Source: Cellulomonas wangleii (GTDB lineage Bacteria; Actinomycetota; Actinomycetes; Actinomycetales; Cellulomonadaceae). Taken from it: a stretch of 64,000 nt of DNA. Every line of letters starts with the position of its first letter. Within the stretch, counting starts at the first letter, position 1. The DNA lies in assembly GCF_018388445.1 (NCBI RefSeq), contig NZ_CP074405.1, positions 620,001 through 684,000 of the forward strand. The letters run 5' to 3'. The position numbers were made by a program, and so were the translations under genes. The notes under the pieces were generated by a model. The model was not told the origin of the DNA. It saw only the letters and a list, made by a program, of their open reading frames with translations, and searched no databases. Shown in pieces: positions 16,882 through 26,009 of this stretch.

Positions 16882-18036
16882 ATGACCGAGCCGACGTCCC
16901 GCGCGCGCCCGCTCGTCGGGCGCGGGGCCGAGCTCGACGACATCGACGAGCTGCTGTCCTCCGTCGCGACCGGTGGCGGTGCCACGGTGCTGCTGGAGGG
17001 CGAGGCCGGCGTCGGTCGCACCCGGTTGGTCGAGGCGCTGCAGGGCGCCGCCGGGCTCCTGGGGATCGAGGTGTGCCTCGGCCGTGCGGTCGGTCCCGCG
17101 GCCCCGCCGTACACGCTGCTCACCGACGCGCTGCTCGGGCCGTCGCGCGGTCGGGACGGGCGGGGCCCGGTCGTGGCCGAGCTCGCGGCGCTGCTGGAGG
17201 TCCTGCCGCCCGAGCGTGCGGGCGCCCCGGCGCGCTTCGCCCGCGCGGACGAGCTGTTCGCGGCCCTGGTGCGCCGCCGCGGTGAGCTCGGCCCGTGGGT
17301 GCTGGCGCTCGACGACGTGCACCTGGCCGACCCGTGCAGCCTGCACCTGCTGGCCGACCTGGCCGGGGAGGGGGCGCTGCCCAGCGCCCTGACGGTCATG
17401 ACGATGCGCGGGGTGCCGCACCGCGCCGAGCTGGACGTGGTCGTCGCCGGCTGGACGCGCGCCGGGGCCCGGTACCTGGAGCTGCGCCCGCTCGGACCGG
17501 CCGCCACGGTCGAGCTGGCCGAGCACCTGCTGCGCGGGAGCGTGGGGCCGGCGCTGCGTGGTGTGCTCTCGACGACCGGCGGCAACCCGCGGCTGGTGGT
17601 CGACGTGCTGCGGACCGCCGAGGCGTGCGGTGTGCTGGAGCGCTCGGGCGGCGTGGTCGAGGTCGTCGGCACGGGCTGGCTCGACGAGCTCGACGAGGTG
17701 GGGCGCGCGCACGTGCAGCACCTGGGGCCGCACGTCCTGACGATGCTCGGGCAGGCATCGGTGCTGGGCACCTCGTTCGTCGTCGGTGACCTCGCCGCGC
17801 TGGCGGGCGAGCCGGTCACGGAGTGCTGGCGGACCCTGCGCCACGGTCTGGCCGCCGGTGTGGTCCACGCGCGCGGCGACCGCCTGGTGTTCCGCCACGA
17901 CCTGGTCCGCACGTCGCTGTACGCGGGGCTCGACGAGGGGCAGCGCCGGGCGCTGCACGCCCGCGCCGCGTGGGCGCTGCGGGCCGCGGGCGCACCCCCG
18001 CACGTGGTCGCGGCCCACCTGGAGCGCGCGCGCTGA
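16882..18036 (+). CDS. Truncated LAL-type AAA ATPase without a LuxR helix-turn-helix
   Basis: A 384-residue protein resembling the N-terminal ATPase part of LuxR-family LAL regulators (AAA_16/STAND-like). The Walker A region is GEAGVGRT (40-47), where Arg46 replaces the usual lysine; Walker B is WVLALDDVH; a sensor-like TTGGNPRLVVDVLR follows. LAL proteins usually run to about 900 residues with TPR-like repeats and a C-terminal LuxR HTH. Here the gene stops right after the ATPase/winged-helix part, and the OsmC gene follows, so it cannot bind DNA through the usual domain. It may be a stand-alone STAND-like switch or a shortened remnant. Confidence 0.72.
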   Translation: MTEPTSRARPLVGRGAELDDIDELLSSVATGGGATVLLEGEAGVGRTRLVEALQGAAGLLGIEVCLGRAVGPAAPPYTLLTDALLGPSRGRDGRGPVVAELAALLEVLPPERAGAPARFARADELFAALVRRRGELGPWVLALDDVHLADPCSLHLLADLAGEGALPSALTVMTMRGVPHRAELDVVVAGWTRAGARYLELRPLGPAATVELAEHLLRGSVGPALRGVLSTTGGNPRLVVDVLRTAEACGVLERSGGVVEVVGTGWLDELDEVGRAHVQHLGPHVLTMLGQASVLGTSFVVGDLAALAGEPVTECWRTLRHGLAAGVVHARGDRLVFRHDLVRTSLYAGLDEGQRRALHARAAWALRAAGAPPHVVAAHLERAR

Positions 18037-18107
18037 CGCGGGGCACCCCCGTAGGGTCGCTGGGGGGCGCGGCTCGCGCCCACCCACCGACGGACGAAGG
18101 AGTGGTC

Positions 18108-18548
18108 ATGCCCACGCGCACCGCACGCACCGCCTGGAACGGCACGCTGCAGGACGGCGGCGGCCAGGTCGAGCTGAGCAGCTCGCAGGTCGGCACGTAC
18201 GACGTCTCGTTCCCGAAGCGGGCGGCCGAGGACGCGGGCGGCACGACGAGCCCCGAGGAGCTCATCGCCGCGGCGCACTCGTCGTGCTACGCCATGCAGC
18301 TGTCCGCGGACATCGCCGAGGCCGGCGGGACGCCCGTCGCGCTCGAGGTGACCGCCGACGTCAGCCTGGGTCCGGACCCGGCGGGCGGCTTCCGCATCAC
18401 CGGCATCGCCCTGAAGGTCCGCGGCGAGGTCGAGGGCCTCGACGAGGCCGGGTTCCAGCAGGCGGCCGAGAAGGCCAAGGCCGGCTGCCCCGTGAGCAAG
18501 GCGCTGACCGGCACGGACATCACGCTCGACGCGGCCCTGGAGTCCTGA
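18108..18548 (+). CDS. OsmC-family peroxiredoxin
   Basis: A 146-residue OsmC/Ohr-like thiol peroxidase that reduces organic hydroperoxides. The two redox cysteines are Cys60 (HSSCYAM) and Cys127 (AGCPVSKAL); the Glu of SPEEL (residue 50 or 51) is the usual partner residue. Length and motif spacing are those of OsmC rather than Ohr. The ATG is preceded by GAAGGAG; TAGGGT at about 18052 may be a -10 element giving a leader of roughly 50 bases. It converges with the MFS gene over a shared hairpin. Confidence 0.9.
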   Translation: MPTRTARTAWNGTLQDGGGQVELSSSQVGTYDVSFPKRAAEDAGGTTSPEELIAAAHSSCYAMQLSADIAEAGGTPVALEVTADVSLGPDPAGGFRITGIALKVRGEVEGLDEAGFQQAAEKAKAGCPVSKALTGTDITLDAALES

Positions 18549-18552
18549 GGGC

Positions 18553-18597
18553 GAGGCGGCCGGCGGCGCGCGGCGGGTAGGCGCCGCCGGGCGCCTC
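18553..18597. terminator. Convergent hairpin terminator between OsmC and the MFS gene
   Basis: A 17-bp stem with one mismatch (18553-18569 with 18581-18597), loop 11 bases. It ends inside the MFS stop codon, so it can serve both strands. Confidence 0.65.
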
Positions 18598-19939
18598 AGG
18601 CGCCGACCGTCGCCGCGCCGTGGCGCGCCGCGTCGGCCCGCCCGGCGCGCCACGACCACCCCGCGGTGACCGCCGCTCCGAGCGCCGCCGCGGCCCATCC
18701 CCACGACACCGACGTCACCCCGGCGACCATGACGAGGACGGCGGTGCCGAGCGCGGTGCCGAGCTGCGCGCCGGTGTTGAGGATGCCGCTGGCGCTGCCC
18801 GCGAGGTCCTCCGGCACGTCGGTCCCCAGCGCCGTCGCCGCGACCGACGCCAGGCCGAGCCCCAGGCCGAGGACGGCGGCACCCGCCCCGACCGCCGCCC
18901 ACGTCGCGCCGCCCGCGACGAGCACGACGTCGCCGACCGCGACCACCGCCAGGCCGAGCCCGGCCACCGTGCGCGGCCCCCGGCGGTCCAGCAGCGGCTT
19001 GGCTGCCGCGGCCCCGACGACGACGAGCACGCTGAGCCCGAGCAGCGTGAGCCCGGTCGCGAGCGCGGACAGGCCGAGCCGGTCCTGCAGGTGGAGGGTC
19101 GCGAGCACCGCCGCGCTGCTGGTGGTGGCGGTGTTGACGAACGACAGCACCGTCCCGTCCCGCAGCTGGGCCGACCGCCACGCGGCCGGCGGGACGAGCG
19201 GGTCCGTGGCCCGCCGCATCCGCGCCACGAACCCGACGGCGGCCACCGTGCCCGCCAGGAGGAGCAGGCCGGAGCGCCCCGCCCCCGCACCCTGCTCGAC
19301 GGCTGCGGCCCCTGCCACGACGCACATCACCGACACGACCAGCAGGGCCCCGCCCACCAGGTCGAGCCGTGTCGTGCGGTCGTCGGGCGCGAGCGCGGGC
19401 ACCACGAGCAGCACGCCCACCAGGAGCAGGGCCCCGACCGGCGCGTTGACCCAGAACACGGCGCGCCAGTCGAGCGCCTCGACGAGCGCGCCGCCCACGA
19501 CGAACCCGGCGGCGCCCGCGGCGGCGCCGGCCGCGCTCCACGCGGCCAGCGCGGTGCGCCGGGCGTCGGCCTCGGGCGTGGCGTGCAGCAGCAGCCGCAG
19601 CGCCGACGGGACCGACAGCGCCGCCGCGGCGCCCTGCAGCGCACGCGCGGCGAGCACCTGCGCGAGCGACCCGGCGAGCCCGCCGACGAGGGACACCGCG
19701 GCGAACCCCACGAGCCCCGCGGCCAGCACCCGACGGTGGCCGTAGCGGTCCCCGAGGCGCGCACCGACCACCAGCAGGCCGCCGAAGAACATCGCGTACG
19801 CCGTCGCGAGCGGGCCTGCGGCGTGCGCGTCGAGGCCGAGGCCCGCGAGCACGGCAGGGATCGCGGTCGTCGCGCTCGTGACGCCGAGGACGTCGACGAA
19901 CTGGACCGCGCACAGGACCGTGACCGGGGCGCGTCGCAC
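18596..19939 (-). CDS. MFS transporter, probable drug exporter (DHA2-like)
   Basis: A 447-residue integral membrane protein with about 14 hydrophobic helices. The cytoplasmic loop GARLGDRYGHRRVL between helices 2 and 3 is the classic MFS motif A, and the ALQGAAAALSVPSALRLL stretch resembles helix 4/5 of the EmrB/QacA group. It probably exports drugs or metabolites using the proton gradient; the substrate cannot be told. GTG 19939 was chosen because TACCGT ends 6 bases upstream; a GTG at 19966 would add nine basic residues. It is divergent from the FAD/Fe-S enzyme gene. Confidence 0.85.
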   Translation of the reverse strand: MRRAPVTVLCAVQFVDVLGVTSATTAIPAVLAGLGLDAHAAGPLATAYAMFFGGLLVVGARLGDRYGHRRVLAAGLVGFAAVSLVGGLAGSLAQVLAARALQGAAAALSVPSALRLLLHATPEADARRTALAAWSAAGAAAGAAGFVVGGALVEALDWRAVFWVNAPVGALLLVGVLLVVPALAPDDRTTRLDLVGGALLVVSVMCVVAGAAAVEQGAGAGRSGLLLLAGTVAAVGFVARMRRATDPLVPPAAWRSAQLRDGTVLSFVNTATTSSAAVLATLHLQDRLGLSALATGLTLLGLSVLVVVGAAAAKPLLDRRGPRTVAGLGLAVVAVGDVVLVAGGATWAAVGAGAAVLGLGLGLASVAATALGTDVPEDLAGSASGILNTGAQLGTALGTAVLVMVAGVTSVSWGWAAAALGAAVTAGWSWRAGRADAARHGAATVGA

Positions 19940-19945
19940 GGTCCG

Positions 19946-19951
19946 ACGGTA
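19946..19951 (-). promoter_or_regulatory. -10 hexamer of a leaderless promoter (MFS gene)
   Basis: TACCGT on the minus strand ends 6 bases before GTG 19939. Confidence 0.6.
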
Positions 19952-20028
19952 CGACCGGCCTCCCACACGGACGCCGCGGACCGGACGGCCCGTGCAGGTC
20001 CCGGTGGCGTGGTGGGAGACTGCCGCAC

Positions 20029-22983
20029 GTGGCTGTGACGACCGACGCGACCGGGACCGACGTCCGGGACGTCGTGCACGCGCTGCGCGACGCGGTGCGG
20101 GGGAGCGTCGACGACTCCTCCCGGCGCCGGGCCGAGTACTCGACCGACGCCTCCAACTACCGCGTGGTGCCGCAGGTCGTGGTCTTCCCGCGGGACACGG
20201 ACGACGTGCTCGCGGCGCTGTCCGTCGCGCGCGAGACCGGGACCCCGCTGACGTCGCGCGGCGGCGGCACGTCGGTGGCCGGCAACGCGGTCGGCACGGG
20301 CATCGTGCTGGACTTCTCGCGGCACGTGAACCGGGTGCTGGAGATCGACCCCGAGGCGCGCACGGCGCGCGTCGAGCCGGGCGTCGTCATGTCCCACCTG
20401 CAGCGGGCCGCCGCGCCGCACGGCCTGCGGTTCGGGCCCGACCCGTCCACGCAGGCCCGCGCGACCCTCGGCGGCATGATCGGCAACAACGCGTGCGGGC
20501 CGCGGGCCGTGGCCTTCGGGCGGACGGCGGACAACGTGGTGGACCTCGACGTCGTCGACGGCACCGGCCGGCGCTTCACCGCGCGTGCGGGGGCCGGTGC
20601 GCTCGACGCGGTCCCGGGGCTCGACGCGCTGGTCCGTGCGCACCTCGACGTGGTCCGCACCGAGCTCGGCCGGTTCCGCCGGCAGGTGTCCGGGTACTCG
20701 CTGGAGCACCTGACGCCCGAGAACGGCACCGACCTGGCCAAGATGCTGGTGGGCACCGAGGGCACGCTGGTGACGGTGCTCGGGGCCACCGTGAACCTGG
20801 TGCCCGTGCCGTCGGCACCGGTGCTGGTGGTGCTGGGCTACCCGGACATGCCGACGGCAGCCGACGCCGTGCCCGCCCTGCTCGCGCACGCGCCGCTCGC
20901 GATCGAGGGCATGGACTCGCGCCTGGTGGACGTGGTGCGGCGGGTCAAGGGCGCCGCGGCGGTGCCCGACCTGCCCCCGGGCGGCGGTTGGCTGATGTGC
21001 GAGGTCGGCGGGCCGACCCTGGACGACGCGCTGGCGACGGCGCGCGCGCTCGCGGCCGACGCGGGCACCGACGCGGTCGGCATCTTCCCGCCCGGGCCCG
21101 ACGCGGCGGCGATGTGGCGGATCCGCGAGGACGGTGCCGGGCTGGGTGGCCGCACGCCGTCGGGCGCGCAGGCGTGGCCCGGTTTCGAGGACTCCGCGGT
21201 GCCGCCGGAGCGGCTGGGGGCCTACCTGCGCGAGCTCGAGGCGCTCATGGCCGACCACCGGGTCGACGGCCTGGCGTACGGGCACTTCGGCGACGGGTGC
21301 CTGCACCTGCGCCTCGACGTCCCGCTGACGCGGTCGGGCGACCCGTTGCGGGCGTTCATGGAGGACGCCGCCGCGCTGGTCGCGCGCCACGGCGGGTCCC
21401 TGTCCGGGGAGCACGGCGACGGGCGCGCCCGCTCCGAGCTGCTGCCCGTCATGTACTCCCCGCGGACGATCGAGCTGTTCGGCGCAGTGAAGGACCTGTT
21501 CGACCCGCGCGACCTGCTCAACCCGGGCGTGCTGGTGCGCCCCCGCCCGCTCGACGCCGACCTGCGCCGGCCCGCGGCGCGCCCGCTGCCCGCCGCGTCG
21601 GGCTTCTCGTTCGCGCACGACGGCGGCGACATGACGACCGCCGTGCACCGGTGCGTCGGCGTGGGCAAGTGCCGCGCCGACAACAGCGCGGCCGGCGGCT
21701 TCATGTGCCCGTCGTACCTGGCGACCAAGGACGAGAAGGACTCCACCCGCGGCCGGGCGCGCGTGCTGCAGGAGATGGCCAACGGCAGCCTGGTCTCGCG
21801 CGGGTGGTCCTCGCCCGAGGTGCACGAGGCGCTGGACCTGTGCCTGAGCTGCAAGGCGTGCTCGTCCGACTGCCCCGCGGGCGTCGACATGGCGCAGTAC
21901 AAGGCGGAGGTGCTGCACCGCACGTACCGCCGTCGGCTGCGCCCGGTGAACCACTACGCGCTGGGCTGGCTGCCGCGCTGGGCGCGTCTCGTCACGGGCG
22001 TCCCGGGCCTCGCGGCCGTGGCCAACGCGGTGCTCGGCATCCGGCCCGTCGCCAAGGCCGTGCTGGCGCTGGGCGGCATGGACACCCGGCGGCGCATGGT
22101 GCGGTTCGCGCCGGTGCCGTTCCGGACGTGGGCGCGGCGGGCCGGGCAGCGGTCGGGCGACGTGCGCGTCGTGGGCCGCGACGACGCCGCGCGCGTGACG
22201 CTGCCCGCCGACGCGGACGCCACCACGGCCGCGACGCCGCGTCCCCCGGTGCTGCTGTGGACCGACTCGTTCAGCGACACCCTCGCCCCGTCGGTCGCCC
22301 ACGCGGCCGTGGCCGTCCTGCGCGACGCGGGCTACGAGGTGCTGGTGCCGGACCACGACGCGTGCTGCGGGCTGACCTGGATCAGCACCGGCCAGCTCGA
22401 GGGCGCGCGGCACCAGCTCGAGCACCTGCTGGAGGTGCTCGGTCCGTTCGCCGTCAACGGCATCCCGATCGTGGGGCTCGAGCCGTCGTGCACCGCCGTG
22501 CTGCGCAGCGACCTGGTCGACCTGCTGCCCGACGACCCGCGCGCCGTGGCCGTCCAGCGCGAGACCCGGACCCTGGCGGAGCTGCTGACCGCACCGGCGC
22601 CGATCGGGCCGGGGGACCGCTGGCAGGTGCCGGACCTGTCCGACGTCACGGCCGTCGTGCAGCCGCACTGCCACCACTACTCGGTGATGACGTGGACCGC
22701 GGACCGCCGCCTGCTGACCGAGGCCGGCGCGCAGTTCTCCGCGCTCGCGGGGTGCTGCGGGCTCGCCGGCAACTTCGGCATGGAGAAGGGCCACTACGAC
22801 GTCTCGGTGGCCGTCGCGGAGAACGCGCTGCTGCCGGCGCTGCGGGCCGCGGCCCCGGGGGACGTCTACCTGGCCGACGGGTACTCGTGCCGCACGCAGG
22901 CCGAGCAGCTCGCGGACGTGCAGGGCGTGCACCTGGCCGAGCTGCTGGCGTCGCGGCTGGGGCGCGGGGCGTCGGAGGGCTGA
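20029..22983 (+). CDS. Fused FAD-linked oxidase and Fe-S/CCG-domain dehydrogenase (D-lactate/2-hydroxy-acid type)
   Basis: A 984-residue fusion. The N-terminal half is an FAD-binding PCMH-fold oxidase (SRGGGTSVAGNAVG near residue 78; FAD-linked oxidase C-domain to about 510, with GLAYGHFGDGCLH). The C-terminal half has ferredoxin-type clusters: Cys542, Cys548 and Cys560, then CLSCKACSSDC (Cys605, 608, 611, 615). It also has two CCG-type repeats (ACCGLTW, GCCGLAGNF) as in GlcF and LldE. Such fusions oxidise D-lactate or D-2-hydroxy acids and pass electrons to the quinone pool. Substrate not determined here. GTG start; GAGACT ends 7 bases upstream, a weak leaderless signal. It is not part of an obvious operon. 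Confidence 0.88.
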   Translation: MAVTTDATGTDVRDVVHALRDAVRGSVDDSSRRRAEYSTDASNYRVVPQVVVFPRDTDDVLAALSVARETGTPLTSRGGGTSVAGNAVGTGIVLDFSRHVNRVLEIDPEARTARVEPGVVMSHLQRAAAPHGLRFGPDPSTQARATLGGMIGNNACGPRAVAFGRTADNVVDLDVVDGTGRRFTARAGAGALDAVPGLDALVRAHLDVVRTELGRFRRQVSGYSLEHLTPENGTDLAKMLVGTEGTLVTVLGATVNLVPVPSAPVLVVLGYPDMPTAADAVPALLAHAPLAIEGMDSRLVDVVRRVKGAAAVPDLPPGGGWLMCEVGGPTLDDALATARALAADAGTDAVGIFPPGPDAAAMWRIREDGAGLGGRTPSGAQAWPGFEDSAVPPERLGAYLRELEALMADHRVDGLAYGHFGDGCLHLRLDVPLTRSGDPLRAFMEDAAALVARHGGSLSGEHGDGRARSELLPVMYSPRTIELFGAVKDLFDPRDLLNPGVLVRPRPLDADLRRPAARPLPAASGFSFAHDGGDMTTAVHRCVGVGKCRADNSAAGGFMCPSYLATKDEKDSTRGRARVLQEMANGSLVSRGWSSPEVHEALDLCLSCKACSSDCPAGVDMAQYKAEVLHRTYRRRLRPVNHYALGWLPRWARLVTGVPGLAAVANAVLGIRPVAKAVLALGGMDTRRRMVRFAPVPFRTWARRAGQRSGDVRVVGRDDAARVTLPADADATTAATPRPPVLLWTDSFSDTLAPSVAHAAVAVLRDAGYEVLVPDHDACCGLTWISTGQLEGARHQLEHLLEVLGPFAVNGIPIVGLEPSCTAVLRSDLVDLLPDDPRAVAVQRETRTLAELLTAPAPIGPGDRWQVPDLSDVTAVVQPHCHHYSVMTWTADRRLLTEAGAQFSALAGCCGLAGNFGMEKGHYDVSVAVAENALLPALRAAAPGDVYLADGYSCRTQAEQLADVQGVHLAELLASRLGRGASEG

Positions 22984-22990
22984 GCGGGCG

Positions 22991-23007
22991 CGGGACGCGC
23001 CGTCCCG
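22991..23007. terminator. Short convergent hairpin
   Basis: CGGGACG and CGTCCCG form a 7-bp stem with a 3-base loop between the two convergent stop codons. It is a weak candidate. Confidence 0.4.
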
Positions 23008-23301
23008 TCAGCCGTCGAGCAGGGCCTCGACCCGGGCGACCTTGCCGTCGAGCTCGCCGGTGTGCCCGGGACGGATGTCCGCCTTGAGCACCAGGCTGAC
23101 CCGGTGGCCGTGCGCGCCCACCGCCTCGGTGGCCCGACGCACCACGTCCATCACCTCGTCCCACTCGCCCTCGAGCGTGGTGAACATGGCGTCGGTGCGG
23201 TGCGGCAGGCCGGACTCCCGCACGATGCGCACGGCGTCGGCGACGGCGTGGGAGACGGACTCACCCGCACCGAGCGGGGCGACGGAGAAGGCGACGAGCA
23301 C
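23008..23301 (-). CDS. MTH1187/YkoF-family small protein (thiamine-binding type)
   Basis: A 97-residue single-domain protein of the MTH1187 (DUF77) family: N-terminal [10 protein letters not shown], central [17 protein letters not shown], and [13 protein letters not shown]. Family members form ferredoxin-like tetramers, and some bind thiamine or related molecules; the physiological role is unsettled. Start at GTG 23301 gives the normal length; an in-frame GTG at 23310 would add three residues. Monocistronic and divergent from the next gene. Confidence 0.85.
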   Translation of the reverse strand: MLVAFSVAPLGAGESVSHAVADAVRIVRESGLPHRTDAMFTTLEGEWDEVMDVVRRATEAVGAHGHRVSLVLKADIRPGHTGELDGKVARVEALLDG

Positions 23302-23528
23302 GGGTCCCACCCTGCCCGCGGCGGGCCCGCGCGTCCACCCGCGGGTGGACCCGGGACCCTCGCGCCCGGCACTCCCGACGGACCCCACGTCCCCCGGACG
23401 ACGGGCTGACCGGGCCCGGTCGGATGTGGGACAGTGGGCGGGCGACGACGCGCGCCCGGTCGGCACCGCGCCGGCGGGCGTGACGCCGCCCCGCCCGCCC
23501 CGCCGTGCAAGGAAGGCCCGGACGCGAC

Positions 23529-24917
23529 ATGCCGATCTTCGAGCTCGACGACGGGCGCCCGCGCCTCGTCCAGCCGATGCAGCCGCTCGCCGGGTCGTTC
23601 GCCCAGGAGGTCACCGCGCTCGTCACCCACCACCTCGCCGCCATCGCGGGCGAGCCGCTGTTCGTCGTGCGGGCGCGTGGCGCGTCGGACCGGTCGGACC
23701 TGCCCGAGCTGCTCGCGCTCGACGCGTCGGGGCGGCCGGTGGTCGTGGCGGTGGCCCAGGTGCTCGACGAGGACGCGATCGTCACCGCCCTGCGGCACGG
23801 CGGAGCGGCCGCGCGCATGACGACGGCGGACCTCGCGCGCGCCTACCACGCGGACCCGTCGCGGTTCGCCGTCGACTTCGCGGCGTTCCGCGAGCACGTG
23901 CCGTTCGGCGCCGCCGCCGGGCGGTCCCGCGGCGGGGTGCGTCTGCTGCTGCTGTGCTCCGAGGTCGCGGCCGAGGCCGCGGACGCCCTCGGGTTCCTGC
24001 GCGGCGGCGAGCACCAGGTCGACGTGATGCAGGTGGGTGTCGTGCGGGGCGACGAGCGTCGCCTGCTGGAGGTCTCCCCGCTCGCGCTGCACGAGGGGGT
24101 GCGCCGCACGGTCGAGCCGACGGCTCTGCGGCTGGTGCGCTCGAGCGAGGCGTTCGCGACCGCCATGGCGTACGAGCCCGAGCTCGAGCGCGGCCCCGGG
24201 GCCCCGGCCGCACGCGGCCGGTCGCAGCCCACCGGTGAGCTGCGCGCGGTCACGCCGCCCGAGCGCACGGAGCCGCCCGCGCCCACGCCCATCGGCCGGC
24301 GCGGCAGCGTGACCGAGCCGACCCCGTTGCCGTTCCGGACCGCGGGGCCGACGGCCCAGCCGCCGGAGCCGCCGGCGGAGACCCCGCGCCACGGCGGCCC
24401 GGGCCGCCCCGACGTCACCGAGTGGCCGCGCGACGCGTCCGTGCCGCCGTCCTCCTCCATGCTCGAGGGACCGCCCACGCTGACGCCCGTCGCCGGCCTG
24501 CGCGCCGCGGTGGTCGACGGGCCCCGGACGCCGGACCGCCCGGGCGCCGAGGGTGACGCGCGCACCGAGGCGGAGGTCACGACGTCGCCCGGTGGGCACG
24601 CGCTGGCGGACAGCCCGCCCGACGCGACCGCCGCGCCCCGCCCGGAGCGGCCCGACTGGCCGTACCCCGCGCTGGCGACGCTCGCCAAGAGCCGGCGTGC
24701 CGTGACGACGCTCGTGTGGGTGCGCGAGCGCCGCGGCCAGCGGTTCTCGGCGCTGCTGCGCCCCGACGGCATGATCGAGCTGCCCGACGGCACGGTGCTG
24801 ACGGACCCGGACGACGCGGCGGCCGCGGTCTCGGGCGTCGAGGGCGTCGACGGCTGGCGGGCCTGGCGCCTGGGCGACGGCGGTCCCACGCTGTCGGAGG
24901 CCACCGGCGCGCTGTGA
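23529..24917 (+). CDS. Protein with nuclease-like N-terminal region and C-terminal RAMA-like domain
   Basis: A 462-residue cytosolic protein. Residues 1-215 form a globular region ([18 protein letters not shown], then [17 protein letters not shown]) whose strand pattern resembles the restriction-endonuclease-like fold of NucS/RecB-type proteins, but I do not see an intact D-(E/Q)xK active site. Residues 216-380 are a Pro/Ala/Thr-rich linker. Residues 395-455 (start [17 protein letters not shown], end [12 protein letters not shown]) fit the RAMA domain, a small module found in restriction and modification proteins that ends in a conserved NGWRxW-like motif. The ATG is preceded by AAGGAAGG. Function unknown; a DNA-related role is inferred from the C-terminal domain. 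Confidence 0.65.
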   Translation: MPIFELDDGRPRLVQPMQPLAGSFAQEVTALVTHHLAAIAGEPLFVVRARGASDRSDLPELLALDASGRPVVVAVAQVLDEDAIVTALRHGGAAARMTTADLARAYHADPSRFAVDFAAFREHVPFGAAAGRSRGGVRLLLLCSEVAAEAADALGFLRGGEHQVDVMQVGVVRGDERRLLEVSPLALHEGVRRTVEPTALRLVRSSEAFATAMAYEPELERGPGAPAARGRSQPTGELRAVTPPERTEPPAPTPIGRRGSVTEPTPLPFRTAGPTAQPPEPPAETPRHGGPGRPDVTEWPRDASVPPSSSMLEGPPTLTPVAGLRAAVVDGPRTPDRPGAEGDARTEAEVTTSPGGHALADSPPDATAAPRPERPDWPYPALATLAKSRRAVTTLVWVRERRGQRFSALLRPDGMIELPDGTVLTDPDDAAAAVSGVEGVDGWRAWRLGDGGPTLSEATGAL

Positions 24918-24929
24918 CGCCCGGGCCGG

Positions 24930-26006
24930 TCAGGACCAGCCGTAGGCCGCCAGCCAGCGGGTCAGCTCGGCGTAGAACCGCTCACGGGCGGGGCGCGCCG
25001 ACAGCGTGAGGTCGTGCATGCCGCCGGGCACACGCACCACCGTCACCACGTCCCCCAGCTGGACCGCCCGCCGCGCGATCGCCTCGACGTCCAGCACGAC
25101 GTCCGCGGACCGCATCTCCTCGCTCCAGCGTGCGCTGATGAGCGTCCGGTCCGACATGGTCACCAGCACGGGCACGTCGATGCCCAGGCCGCGCGCGACC
25201 GCCGCGTGCCCGACCATGATCGCGCTGAGCCACCCTGCACGGACGGGGAACGACGGCGTCGGTCGCCAGCGGTCGTCGACGGTCCAGTCCCCGCCGGTGG
25301 CGACGTCGATGGTGCGCGCGTAGTACCCGGGGTCGATGTTGGGCAGCGCGGCCTTGGGGTTGAAGCGTGCGAGCCGGCTGATGGCCGGGGCCGACAGGTG
25401 CCGCGCCAGGGACGAGCCCTGCAGCTCGAGCCACGGGGAGTTGAGCACCAGCCCGCTCACGGCCCCCGGGTGGCGGGCGGTCCACAGGCTCAGCACCAGC
25501 CCGCCGGTGGAGTGGCCCATGAGCATGACGCGCGCGACGGGCCCGAGCTCCGCGCGCACCACGGCGAGCGCCGCGCCGATCTCCTCGTCGTAGGTGCGCA
25601 GGTCGTCGACGTAGCCGGGGGTCTGGTGGGGTCGCAGCGAGCGGCCGGACTTGCGCAGGTCCAGCGCGTAGAACGCCGCACCCTGCGCGCGCCAGAAGTG
25701 CGCGAGCGGCGTCTGGAAGAAGTAGTCCGACCAGCCGTGCACGTACAGCACCACGCGCGCGGGGCGCAGCGTGGGGTCCGGCGCGAGGCGCACCAGCGTG
25801 GCGGTGACCTCGCCCTCGTCGTCGTCCGCCAGGTCCAGGCGACGGGCCTCGAAGCCCTCGCCGAGCGCGTCGGGCGACCAGGTGGTGGTCAGGGCGGCGC
25901 CGTCCCAGCGGGCGGGCGGGACCGGACCGGCCGGGGCCTGCGGGACCGGGCGGGCGCCGGCCCCGGCCGGGACGTCGGCGCCGCCCGGGTCACGGGAGGC
26001 TCGCAC
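24930..26006 (-). CDS. Alpha/beta hydrolase (serine aminopeptidase S33/lysophospholipase-like)
   Basis: A 358-residue cytosolic hydrolase. The nucleophile elbow is GHSTGG; the oxyanion region is VLYVHGWSDYFF; the C-terminal catalytic His is in GGMHDLTLS. The set is that of the Hydrolase_4/monoacylglycerol lipase group, which cleaves acylglycerols or other esters. Residues 1-45 are a Pro/Ala-rich extension not typical of the family, so a later start is possible. It lies 3 bases downstream of the zinc-type dehydrogenase gene and is probably co-transcribed with it. The substrate is unknown. Confidence 0.85.
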   Translation of the reverse strand: MRASRDPGGADVPAGAGARPVPQAPAGPVPPARWDGAALTTTWSPDALGEGFEARRLDLADDDEGEVTATLVRLAPDPTLRPARVVLYVHGWSDYFFQTPLAHFWRAQGAAFYALDLRKSGRSLRPHQTPGYVDDLRTYDEEIGAALAVVRAELGPVARVMLMGHSTGGLVLSLWTARHPGAVSGLVLNSPWLELQGSSLARHLSAPAISRLARFNPKAALPNIDPGYYARTIDVATGGDWTVDDRWRPTPSFPVRAGWLSAIMVGHAAVARGLGIDVPVLVTMSDRTLISARWSEEMRSADVVLDVEAIARRAVQLGDVVTVVRVPGGMHDLTLSARPARERFYAELTRWLAAYGWS

Positions 26007-26009
26007 GCC

